The notes under the pieces: generated by a model
Database searches by the model: none
Told to the model about the DNA's origin: nothing
The model's input: only the letters and a program-made list of their open reading frames with translations
Position numbers and translations under genes: made by a program
In this document: positions 1-10,642 of the stretch, piece after piece
Layout of the letters: every line of letters begins with the position of its first letter
Numbering within the stretch: the first letter of the stretch is position 1
Origin: Rehmannia glutinosa
Taxonomy: Eukaryota; Streptophyta; Magnoliopsida; Lamiales; Orobanchaceae
Assembly: GCA_016081115.2 (NCBI GenBank)
Contig: CM071931.1
Coordinates: 18,204,317-18,268,316 of the forward strand
Length of the DNA stretch: 64,000 bases
Direction of reading: 5' to 3'

Positions 1-242
1 TTCTTTGTCCAACCCTTCGTGTATTTTATATGTAAATACATACAATGTAAGTCTTCGTAATAATGCAAATTTTTTTATACTGATACACCTTGTAAACAAT
101 TGTTGTTGAGTACAAGAATGATATGATCAATAAAAAGATTGATTATGCACATACATTCTATGTCAATACACTATCTCGTATGTATCTTTGCTATTTGCAT
201 CTTTGTATGATTTAAGTTTTGGCATCATCAAAAAGGGGAAAT
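1..242 (+). mobile_element. 3' internal end and polypurine tract of a Copia-type retrotransposon
   Basis: This is non-coding sequence immediately upstream of an LTR. A purine run at 230-240 (AAAAAGGGGAA), followed by TTG and then the LTR start TGTTAGG, is the usual plus-strand priming site of a plant Copia element. The motif ggcatcatca just before it is typical of the SIRE/Maximus type. The rest of the element lies left of the window, so neither its coding capacity nor its left target duplication can be seen. Confidence 0.6.
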
Positions 243-1788
243 TGTTAGGAATTCTATTGTTTAGATTTTGATGAATGCCATGTAAAACTTAGAATAGAAA
301 GTTGGCTCCCCAATTCTTGCTTTGAAATGTATTGTAACAATTAGAGTGCCAAGCTGCCGAGTTAAGTCGGCCTACGCTCCAACTTGCAAGAAGACAAATC
401 AAGGCTTGAAGGAAAACTCTGTCTGTGAGACAGCAATGAGTACAACAAAGAAGAGCAGACAGAACTCGATCAAGAAGCAAGCGAGATGAGATGCGGTGAG
501 TGGAACATCACCAAGTCAACTCAAGAGAAGCCAAGTCTCAAGTGAAGTGACAGAAGAGTCATCCATGATTGGAAGTGACTCTAAGTCACCTGGGGAAAGC
601 GAGGAAATGCAAAAGTCGAGATAATCAGTAAAAGAACCGTTGCCGAAATCAAGAGATTTACTTAAACAAGTAATATCTCCATACTACCTTTCTTGGAGTG
701 CTCGATCCCCCGAAAGCGTGCAAAAGAAATGAACCAATGGGAAGCACTACACCGTGTCGAACTCTGAAAAGGTGATAAAACATTTCATACGAGGAAATGG
801 CAATTCCAAGAATCGCACACCAACGATCGCAAAGTGATTTTCAAAAATGAGCCTATCTCTTCAACGGGCAAATTTTTGAAAGTTCACTATAAAAGGCCGA
901 GGAGTTTGATTGAGAAGGATGATGCGTGGATGAATGACACACGTGAGATATACAAGCTTATCAATAATCGAAACATTCTCAATCCTCAAGCCTACATCTC
1001 AAGTACATCAATCCAACACTTACCCGTGAAGGAAAGAGAACTTCAATCGTTGAAGAGGAAAATATCGAAAACAAGGGGTCTACATTCCAAGAAGGATTGT
1101 AGAAAGGTTCAAGGTGAACCAAGTCTTAAGCTTTTGGAGGGCTTCGTGATCAAATCCAAAGTGCTTGAGCAAGTGAGTCGTAGTAGCAAGCGCAAAGCCT
1201 GTGAAGAAGGCGAGTCGTCACGAGAAGCCACCGAGTGATCAAGGCGTCTCGCATCGAGTCCCAAAGGATCAAGTCGGTGTTGTGATCAAGACTTGTATCT
1301 GGACTCATTACCACTTTGTAAACCGATCATTACTTAGTGGATTCCTCCGGGAGTTGGAGAAGAGAGGAGTAGAAGAATTACCCCATCTTGAACCTCTATA
1401 AAAACTTTTTGTGTCATTTACATTTCAGCCTTTAAATTTACGCACTTTTAATTGCTTATATCTCACGATAAATTTGCTATCCATTTGATAATCTATAAGT
1501 ACTAAATCAAGTCGTAAAAACTTGCTTAATCAAACTTAAGGGTGTTAAGTCTTCCAACAAAACAAAACCACAAAATTGAGTCAAATTATAGCCAACAAAT
1601 GAGTTACTCTATTAACTTATTTCGGTGAGTGCATTTGAGAGATTAACTCTACCGAGGACTAATTCGATCGTCCATCAAGGACACAAATGTGTAGAACTCA
1701 GTAGATTTAAAAGGCCTAAATCGAAAATTTGGTAAGGTTTATTCAACCCCCCTTCTAAACCTTACACTTACACCCCTTGGGACCTACA
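243..1788 (+). mobile_element. Copia (SIRE/Maximus-like) 3' LTR, about 1.55 kb
   Basis: The LTR begins TGTTAGGAATTC right after a polypurine tract and ends ..GGGACCTACA at 1788, in a context (ATTCAACCCCCCTTCTAAACC) typical of SIRE-type LTR ends. A TATA-like box CTATAAAAGG lies at 887-896 and a second CTCTATAAAAA near 1394-1404, so the LTR promoter could use either. Open frames within it (for example 834-1238) have no recognisable domain and are read as chance ORFs. The right-flank 5-mer after 1788 cannot be compared because the left end is outside the window. Confidence 0.6.
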
Positions 1789-2194
1789 AGAGATATATTT
1801 CTATTACACAAAGAAACCATTTACCAATAGAAACCATAAGAAACGTAAAACAAAAACGCACAATATTTTGAATACCAAAGCAAGCAACAACAAAACATTA
1901 ACGGAAAAAAATCTTAGAACTCATTTCCAAATTGTTCAAAAACATACTACCCACAAAATATAATCGTGAATCGAAACAGCCAATAACAATCCAAATCCTC
2001 CAAGGAAAGCTATTATAAATACCAAATATTCCATACTATTAAAAGTACCAAACTTAAGACATATTTGTTCAGCTGATTACACCAATTATCAAGATTTTCG
2101 TCTCAACAATTCCCTAGAATCCTTAGGGAGTGGAGGCAGAATCTCAATGTCACTGTCATCCTCGTTGCCATTTTGTTGTTTCAGCTTCGCGTGA
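1789..2194. other. Intergenic, no gene seen
   Basis: A-rich DNA between the Copia LTR and the decayed protease gene. I see no repeat structure or reading frame worth calling. It may hold the 3' flank of the minus-strand gene that follows. Confidence 0.4.
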
Positions 2195-3810
2195 TTAGAG
2201 CAAATGACTAAACCTTGCACGCTCATTCTCTACGTCAAATGCCTCAACATCCATATCCTTCCCGGCAACAAACTCCGCATAACAGAGTAAATGTGAAAAC
2301 GCCCACACCACTACAAAAATAAATGAAAAAATGGACAGTCAGAGATATAACACAACAAAATCAAAAACAACAAAAAAGAACAAACAAATGGAAAATACAT
2401 AGAAAAAACTTAGTTTTTCGTTTGCAAAGGAATGTCTTTCACAACAACGACTTTCATAGTAGAATTTGGATCACCGGAATAAGCACCCTCGCCAAGAACA
2501 ACATTGAGATGGACACCATAAAAGGCTATGGACATGAACTAAGGAAGGAGAGAGTTGTAAGCTTTAACAGCTTCAACAGCAACTTTAAGAGAATCATCAG
2601 TCTTCAATGAATTATATAGATAGATAGTTCTCTCCTTCACGCTCAACCGTCCCATTACCCAATGTTCCATATCAATGCAATGTATGGGGAACAAGATATG
2701 ATTAACTTCAGACCATGGCCGTCCACACGCTATATCATATCCCATGATATAGTCCACCACTGTGGTATTGACATTGATCATGGACATATCAAAATGTTTC
2801 TTCTTCCTTTTGTTCACTTGGAAAAATTTCTTATAAATACTTTGGATGCACCGGTCAAATATCAAATCGATTGTCGTGAATGTCACAACAATGCTCATAT
2901 AGGAACTTCTTCCTCAAATAGTAAAACAACACAATAATATGCTGCAAAATGAACACAAAACACAATCAAAAAACAGAAGGAATAATTCAAAAAACAACAC
3001 GAAAGACAATAATGACTTACAAAAGAAGCCAAATACTCATCAACATAATATAGGCTGTGAAACCATGACTTGGACTTCACATCGCAGACACCAAGTTTCA
3101 AACAAGACTCAATTTTGTCATCTTCCTCCGAGTAACGATTCAGACTGAAAGAGAGTGTCATATAAAAACAAAAATAAAACAAATGAATCACAAATTTATA
3201 AACATTTATGTAATTGTTTCATATATGTTTCAAAATTGTTTAACAATTGTTTCAGATAGTTATGAATTACAAATATGTAAATAAAAGGTGTATACCATTG
3301 AGAATCAAACCCTTCCACAAGCCAGTCGTTCAACCCATCCGACAGAGCCCTTATCCCTGGACCTTCACCCATATTTTCATCAAGCGGACACCTTCCCTTC
3401 ACCAAGGCTTTTGGAACTTTTTCGCCAGCATCCACATTCGCATCTTTGTCCCCGCCTTCTTCAAATCCAATGTTCACCATGTCCGCAGGTTCAACACATT
3501 CGGCGATAGCATCACCAGAAGACTTAAAGTTAGTGGTGAATGAAGTTCTCACCGCAACTGACGGTTTCAAAACCCTCTTCATAGCAGGAGACAGGTTGGA
3601 GGAGACACTAACTGGACTTTTCAATGCACCCTGGACAAAAAAACAAAACAACAAGAAATAAAATAACAAAGAACAAAAAAAATTCAAAAATAATAAAATA
3701 ACAGAAACTATAATTTAAAAACACCTTCCCTAGCGCATCTTGACTTGCATAGTTCAATATATCATCAATTTGAGAAGGGGTGAGATTGTCAACAAGCTTT
3801 ATGTTTTTCT
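2195..3810 (-). pseudogene. Ulp1/C48 cysteine-protease-like gene, decayed, multi-exon
   Basis: On the minus strand, exon-like blocks bounded by plausible splice sites line up into one protein. They are about 3810-3724 (ending ..YASQDALGK, GT donor); 3630-3294 (acceptor tttttgtccag; contains GLNDWLVEGFDSQ); 3145-3018 (acceptor ctctctttcag; DVKSKSWFHSLYYVDEYL); 2941-2412; and 2317-2195 (YAEFVAGKDMDVEAF and ENERARFSHLL, stop). The fourth block carries SEVNHILFPIHCIDMEHWVM and RTIYLYNSL, the pattern of the Ulp1 catalytic domain in which the HW histidine and a following acid are catalytic. Here the acid position reads N. The expected DCG cysteine falls at the last intron boundary and I cannot see it intact. 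A frameshift lies near 2890. Plant Mutator-like elements often carry such genes, so this may be transposon cargo. Family call fairly sure; exact exons are not. Confidence 0.55.
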
Positions 3811-4576
3811 TTGAGTGTTATGTTACTTTATGTTGAAAGAATAGTTGAGGACTTGTATGATTTCCATCTCAACAAGCTTTTTCCCAATTTTTACTATTTG
3901 AGATATTTAAATTATATTTGTTTTACTCAATTTCATTGGAAATATAAAATTTTCAACTTCTTACTTTTCAATTTCATTCTTATATTATCAATTCTCCCAC
4001 ATATATGTCATTTTCAACCATATATTACATCTATGGGTCATAGGGATGACAATTTTGCCCCGACCTGCGGGTACCCGCCCCTACCCATTTGGGTTGCCCC
4101 TCCTCGTGACCCGCGGTGGGGCAGGTCTGGATATCACTTCAGCCCCATCACGCCTATTTTTTAAAATATATTTATTATATATTTTGTATATATGATATAT
4201 ATTATAATATAATTTTTTTATATTATATTTAATATTTATAAATTGAAAATAACAACTTATATTAATGGGGCCCACTATCTCTACCCACTTCCACATAAAC
4301 TATTAGTTCCAAATTAATATTTCAAAGTGGACCTAACATTATCAATTTTATCAAATTATATATTATTATATTTTTAACTATATTACTTAAGTGGGTCCCA
4401 TCACTTACATATGATATATATAAATTATCATGTTATCGCATTCCCAATAAAAAGATTAAAAAAGAATATATTAAACCAAACATATTCCCAAACTTTCACC
4501 CTATAAAATTTTCAACCATAAAACGCCTAAGATTCTAACAATGGATTGTTGTTATTCATAACATTATATTTAAACA
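3811..4576. other. AT-rich intergenic DNA with a GC-rich patch
   Basis: Mostly AT-rich. A GC-rich stretch at about 4046-4150 begins after TAGGGATGACAATTTTGCCCCG and includes GGGTACCCGCCCC, a wording common at the ends of plant non-autonomous hAT-like repeats. I could not find the opposite inverted end, so this is at most one end of a broken MITE. Confidence 0.3.
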
Positions 4577-5209
4577 GGCTTAATTGCAAAAAGTGCCCTG
4601 TAACTTTGGGTGGGTTGTATTTTAGGACTTTTATTTTTCGGTTTGTAATTTAGGACTTTAATTTTAAAAAAATAGTATAAATTTTTTCTCCATTAAATTA
4701 AAAATTTATGTTATTTTTAAATTATAAATAATATGAATTTTTTTCAATTAAATTAAAAATTTATTTATTTTTATATTAAAAATAATATAATTTTCTCAGT
4801 GCATTAAATTAAAAATTTATATTGCTTTTAAATTAAAAATAATATAATATTTTATCCATTATATTAAAATTTATAATATTTTTAATTTATTTTGTACATA
4901 TTAAATTGACAAAGAGAAAAATAAGAAATAACATGTAAATATCATAAAGTGCCATTGACAGCCGCCATGTGTGCATGTTTTGACAAGTCGTGAAGTCATC
5001 AAGTTCAAATTTGAAAATAAAAATTCCCTAATTTGGGGTGCCATGTGGCGGACACATCAACAAATCCGGTCAATTTGGAAATTTTCGGCGATTTTTGTCA
5101 TCAATGTGCCAAATTGTTTTTAAATCAAAATCCTAAATTGCAAACCGAAAAATAAAAATTCTAAAATAACACCCACCCAAAGTTACAGAGTGCTTTTTGC
5201 AGTTAAGCC
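4577..5209. mobile_element. Mutator-like MITE, 633 bp, with long inverted repeats
   Basis: The left end GGCTTAATTGCAAAAAGTGC and the right end (reverse complement GGCTTAACTGCAAAAAGCAC) are inverted repeats of about 80 bp. Both continue through TGTAACTTTGGGTGGG and TTATTTTTCGGTTTG. Flanks are TATTTAAACA (4567-4576) and TATTTAATCA (5210-5219), a 9/10 match. A 9-10 bp target duplication points to the Mutator superfamily. The interior is AT-rich and non-coding, so any movement would need transposase from elsewhere. Confidence 0.75.
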
Positions 5210-5219
5210 TATTTAATCA

Positions 5220-5750
5220 TCAGAATAACTTTGAATTGACTCTCTTTGATTCTCCAATAAATTTTCTGATGGAACGCGAGCAATTTGGATTTTGAGTTCA
5301 TATGAAGAGTAAGCTAAAAATTTACGAGCACTCCTATATAAATGAGTATTAGGCATTTAGCCATTTCTTGCATGCTAGCAAAGAAACCAAACTTTATCAT
5401 TTTGCTTTAACAATTAAAAAAGAGCAAAAAAAAAAAAAAATCGAATCAAATGAAGTGGTTATCAACGCCACAACATTGAGCGACCTGAAGCTTGAAAATT
5501 TACATACAACCACACATGCAAAAAAACTAAATTGATAGATCGGTCTTATTATGTTTAATACCGGTTGTGCCTTTATTGAATTCCAAAAATATATATGTAC
5601 ATGAAAAAATGGCAGGAAACTAAATTAGAGCCTAGCCCTCCAAAATAAAACTAGCTAGGCCTAACATGGAGAATGATAAAAGTTTTGAAATGAAAATGAA
5701 CTAAGACTACTCGAGTGGAGTACTAATTACATAATCTAAAGATGGAAACT
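5220..5750. other. Intergenic with a TATA-like site
   Basis: CTATATAAATGAG at about 5334-5346 is followed by a C/T-rich leader-like stretch, suggesting the remains of a plus-strand promoter. The first ATG after it (near 5450) opens only a ten-codon frame. A frame at about 5450-5545 without an ATG reads for roughly 28 codons, but I do not recognise it. Confidence 0.25.
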
Positions 5751-6752
5751 CTAATTCCATAAGTCATTAATCATAGTATCATCCCAATCAACATAATTAC
5801 TACGAGTGGACTCTTCTTGGCTCCCCAACACGTTTTCTGAATCTTTGGGATCCATTAACCTGTACTCCTGCATTATCCAATTTGTTTTCTTAGATTTGCC
5901 CTTATAGTAGACCAATGTCTTGTGATATCCAACTTTTTCTCCATTGTGTTTGATGATCTTGTCGCCGTGGATTTCCAAAACCATCCTGGAGTTGTCCCGA
6001 CTACGCTTTTACCACCGCTTACTCCTCTTTATCGACCGAACAAGTACCATTCATTCTCATTTTCTCCAAACATATCTATATGAAAGAACACAAATTAAAA
6101 TTATTATTATGAATTAATAACAATAATATGTAAATGAGTCTAATACGAATAGAATATATTTATATTCGCTCGATTTGATTAGTTTACACCCCTAGTTGGG
6201 GCTTGGGTTTATTAAATAGGTTGTCAAATATTACCCCACAAATGTAATTTTATATGGTATTTGCAATATTCAATCAAATTAGCGCATAAGTAATTAAGCT
6301 ACCCCGGCAAAAATCGACCAAAATAATATTCCAACATAGATGAATAAGAATGAAAACCCTTTTAATGATGATCATCATTAATATTGATTGATTCGTATTA
6401 CAAAGAAGCAAGAAGCAAGAACTGCATGCATGTGATAAATCTTTATACATCATCACAAAAATAGGACCGTCGTGTGAACCAAGAACTCAAACGAAACTAT
6501 ATCATCATCAAGAAATTAAAATAAATACCAATTAGAACTTGATTAATGAATAATTTACATACCAACGAGACGGTCCGGGCTGAAAGCATACAAGTTAACG
6601 GAATAGATCTTGTTGGGGGGTAACGACTCATTTTTGAGCTTCTTCATCAAGTAATGAACGATAAGTTCTTCATCTGTTGGCTGAAATACGAATCCCAATG
6701 GCAACATCTTCAAGTATTCTTCATCACTCATCGTTTTCCATTGATTCTCCAT
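5751..6752 (-). pseudogene. NAC-domain transcription factor remnant (two exons)
   Basis: Exon 1 (6752-6563) starts at an ATG giving MENQWKTMSDEEY and contains LPLGFVFQPTDEELIVHYL, the NAC subdomain A signature. It ends at a GTATGT donor. Exon 2 (6075-5751) follows an ATATAG acceptor in matching phase, begins DMFGENENEWYLF (subdomain C-like) and ends with TLVYYKGKSKKTNWIMQEYRL (subdomain D), then a short tail and stop. NAC proteins are plant DNA-binding regulators with an N-terminal domain of about 150 residues and a long activation tail. Here the block between A and C is short, there is an in-frame TGA-type stop just after WYLFGR and a one-base frameshift near the GWFWKST segment, and the tail is only about 30 residues. 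The open start (6785) is 11 codons further upstream but has no family support. A dead or strongly truncated gene is most likely. Confidence 0.7.
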
Positions 6753-6859
6753 TGTTGTTGAGACCGATCGAGTTACGTTTATCAAGAAAGAACGATAAGT
6801 ATATATGATTACAGAGAGAATTTAGGGTTGAAAAATTTGAGTACTACTTTTTGTTCCGC

Positions 6860-6886
6860 AGATTATCTATATATATATATATAGTG
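6860..6886 (-). promoter_or_regulatory. TA-rich core promoter candidate of the NAC gene
   Basis: A run of TATCTATATATATATATATAG lies about 110-135 bp upstream of the NAC start codon on its strand. It could serve as a TATA region, but it is also a simple TA repeat, so function is only a guess. Confidence 0.25.
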
Positions 6887-7309
6887 GAAAGGAAAGGAAT
6901 GGATATTTAAAATGAATGCCAAGTACGTACGCTTATATGGCGGCTAACGGCCAGCAATAAAATGAATAATTATTGATTTATTAATTAGATGTTTCCAGAT
7001 AAATATATTCTTATCTATTTTCTCAATTTTGGAGGTATTTCTTCAACCAATAAAAAAAGTTTTTTTTTTTTTTTTTTTCGTTTGAAATGTATAAACATCC
7101 ATAACCATTTTGTGCTACGTGGAGCTTAATTTAAAACTGCAGGCCAGTAGAGCTACTGCCTGGACCGCCTAATCCGTAAAACGAGAGGATTAATAGGGTC
7201 GAATTATTTTGGCCCATTTTAATCCGACGCCGATAGGGCTAGCTCACAGCCGGCTAACACCCTAGCTCGCCATTTAAATATATATATATATATATATTTA
7301 TATATAAAA
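6887..7309. other. Intergenic, simple repeats
   Basis: Contains a T run near 7060-7078 and a TA run near 7279-7297, with a GC-richer patch at 7140-7270. No gene is seen. Confidence 0.3.
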
Positions 7310-7510
7310 CACTACAAGAAAAAAGATCTATGGCAACACATATTTAGTGACTCTTCTAAAAAGTGTAATTAAAACTAAGGCTATAACTACATTTTTTAGA
7401 AAGTGTATTTAAGTAAAGACACTTTCACAAATGTATGTCTCAGTTTTTTTTATCAATATGACGACGCTTTATAAAAAGTGTATTTAAGTAATGTCATTTT
7501 ACCAATAAAT
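7310..7510. mobile_element. CACTA transposon terminus (one end only)
   Basis: CACTACAAGAAAAAAG at 7310 matches the canonical CACTA (En/Spm-type) end. It is followed by short subterminal repeats of the form AAAAAGTGTATTTAAGTAA in both orientations, as these elements usually have. I did not find the partner TTCTTGTAGTG end nearby, so this is a truncated copy or a coincidence. Confidence 0.4.
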
Positions 7511-8224
7511 GGAAAATAATACTTTGTCCAAGAAAATTCAAATGCAATTGATGGTGGTGTCCTCGATTAATACGTAGTTAATTAGTAGTGTACTTACGTC
7601 GTATTTGTATGATTTTATTTAAAAAATTTAAAGTTTGATTTTTGAATTTTATGATATGTTCTATATGTAATGCAACTATAAACTATGTGAGATATATTTT
7701 ATTATTCTATATCATTTAGTTTGAATGTTAATGTTATGCATATTTTAAATTAAAATTTGAGATTTTAAATTTAACATTTTAAATATTTTGGCTTATGTAA
7801 CCGATAGTGGTCCGTTTATCTCGACGCGCAATAGGATTAGGTTTTCATATTACTCGACGTTAGATAGTGACTCCTTAACCCGGCTTTAGCCCTAAGTCCG
7901 TTAGGGGTGACCTAAAACCGCTAGGGTACACCTATTAATTTAACATCTCTACACAAGGTACATCGATCATCTCGACGAAGTACCTCGATCAAGACAATAT
8001 GGTGCCTCCTCGATCCAAAACGACTCTTCAGAAGGGTTCAAATTAAAATGAGTCCGGAGTACAATTAGGCAGTGATTGATTGAGCTTTTATTTTGTCCAT
8101 TTTCATTGTTATAGAGAATAGTAATGGAAAATTACTATTTTTGAAAAGTGAAAATAAATTATAGATGGTGATTGGATATGGATTGAAAATATAATGATTA
8201 TGATTGATGTTACTGATCATTTCC
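7511..8224. other. Intergenic, nothing recognised
   Basis: AT-rich to 7800, then a CG-containing stretch (7800-8050) with repeated short words such as CTCGACG. No reading frame or terminal repeat is convincing. Confidence 0.3.
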
Positions 8225-10642
8225 TGTAACGCTCCTAAATTTTGAACTATAAAATGTGTGCAAATATTCATTTAACTGTATATTTTTCCCCTTTAAACAT
8301 GAGAAAAACAACTCGTTATAGCAAGCCACTTAATTTTCAAAAGAATAATAATTACAGTGGAAAAAATCGCATAAACAATTTGAATAAAACTTGACATCTA
8401 CATATAATTCTTACAGACCATTTGACAGTGAAAGATTTTGAAGAAATCGCGTACTTACATTTATTTATAAGAGAAGATAGGCCTGTAGATATATTTCATT
8501 CAAAATTCAATAGCAACAACGAAAGCAATTATAAAGTGTAGAAAATTCATATATTCATATATTAGTAAGAAATTCGCACATTTACTAAATTATATTATAT
8601 AAAAGAAATATCCCTTTTTGTTTGTTTACATAAATAAATTTAGAAAATCATAGTAATTCATTATTTACTATCTTAATTCGAAAATTTCGTAGAAACTGAA
8701 CATTTGTTCTAATTACCAATCAATTATCACACTTGAGTCTAGATCGTAGGTAAATACTTAGAAAATAATAATTTGTTTAATAATTCCTCATTCAATTGAA
8801 AATTAACATTTAGAAAAAGACATCACTCTAGTAGTTGCATAGGAAAATCATAACTCGTACAATGATTTCTTATTTAATTAAAAATAACACTTAAAAATAA
8901 AAAGACATTACTGCAGTAGTTTCATAGACCATCCATTATCCACCACCAATAACCATCGCCGACTCCTTAACCTAAAAAATCTGATTACATATGGGGTGAG
9001 CGACACATCTCAGTGGAGTATAAATTGTCCAAGCTAAATACAAAGACATCTCACATAGGCATGCAAATACAATCCAATAGGACATAGCAAAGATCTTTTG
9101 AAAAACCATAGACATAGACATGGGTTGCACTACAGGAGTTCCACATGAGGGATACATCGACCCCGAACCTCTTGAGTCCCTGGTTCAATAGGGCCTAAGA
9201 AACTGTACTACACATTCATGCAAAATAATCTAAGCATTTAACAAGGATAATAAAGTTTAGAAAATAAACCCCACCTCGAAACTTTGCTTGAAAAATAGTA
9301 GAATGATTTGATGCAATATCCCTATTGAACTTCAGAGCTCGCCGTCCTTGTCGCCTAACATGGAAATATATATTTCTTAGTCCTAGAAGTCAAAACTTAA
9401 GTATTAACCTCGATATCGGAAGCACTAAAATAACATTCGTGGAAGCTCACGGTATTTTCCTAAGGTTTAGGGTTCAACATGGTAGGGTTCAACAATACTG
9501 TAATTATTCAATATTTTTACAGTAGATAATATATTCAAAAATAGATATTGTATAAAAATTTCACGAAAATTGAAAATGTTTAGCTATTAGTTTTGAATTT
9601 GTGAAACTGAAATTGTTGTAAGACAAAATCCTGCACATCTATGGAAGAAAAATCATATTTAAATAACTATAGCACTATCGAATCTGGAATTTTAACGACA
9701 TATAATGCCCGTACCATAGTATAACATATCCAAAAATCATAATATATTAAATTAGTTAACTTTAGGTTTTGAATTTTATAATCTAAAACGTTTGTCATTG
9801 CTAAAACTGTAACGTCTTGGAAACTAGTTAATATATTAATAAATATAAGTACGAATGATCTGATAGTTTACCACACGGTAGAACATATTATAATACCTAA
9901 CATATACAAAATTCAGTTATTTTGAAGGTCTTTATACTTGGTTTCTAGAATTTATAAATCATAAACAGAGTATATTCAAGATTTGGAAAGCGTGAATACG
10001 AATTTCATATAAAATAAAATACAACTCAAAAGTATATGAAATTTTAAATGAATTTTTAAACATATGATAACATAACATATTAAAATTTCACGAATTTTGG
10101 ATATGTATAAGTAGGGTTTTGGAATTTCTAAAACGAAAATAGAGAATAACATAAATTTTGGCATCTTAGTTTGAAAATTTAATAACTACAAAAGTACTCA
10201 TCGGATTAGTATGAAATTTTAACAGTACAATAAAACGTCATGATGAATAACATATTAAAATTTCATAAATATCTAAATAGTATAGATTGGATTTCGAAAT
10301 TTATAAGAAAATTACCTTAGGAGTTGAGAATGAATTAGGGAAGGCAATTGAGGGATCATGGCGTTGAAGAGAAACTTCGTCGAGGTTGTATGGTAGACGA
10401 TGGGACTGTGGTGGTGTAGAGAATAGAGCTGGAACGTATTTTTTTTGTTTGTCCTCTCTAATGTGGTATAATAAAACCCTAATAACGAAAGAGTCCTAAT
10501 ATAATTATCCTAGCTAGTTTCCCTAACACCTTAGGATTCATCATGGGCCAAGCAATTGGATAATAAATCCAATAATAATAATAATATACTAATGGGCTAT
10601 ATAACTAATTAAATACACATCTTTTTTTTTCCGGGTGTTACA
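8225..10642 (-). mobile_element. Ty3/gypsy LTR (3' LTR of a minus-strand element), 2.4 kb
   Basis: Read on the minus strand, the LTR starts TGTAACACCCGG at 10642 and ends GGAGCGTTACA at 8225. It is preceded on that strand by the purine run AAGAGGGGGAG (about 10645-10656), the plus-strand primer. The last 380 bp (8225-8605) are repeated at 13024-13403 with few changes, which identifies both as LTR sequence. Short ORFs within it are chance. Confidence 0.75.

Noticed and set aside
834..1401. Two overlapping plus-strand ORFs of 134 and 66 codons
   Set aside because: They lie wholly within the Copia LTR, have no domain, and the sequence around them has LTR promoter features. Chance ORFs.
3196..3687. 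163-codon minus-strand ORF starting with a hydrophobic stretch, looking like a secreted protein
   Set aside because: The hydrophobic start is the translated intron before the acceptor at about 3631. The coding part belongs to the Ulp1-like gene.
7310..8224. A whole CACTA element from 7310
   Set aside because: No reverse-complement CACTA end with a 3-bp duplication was found before the next element.
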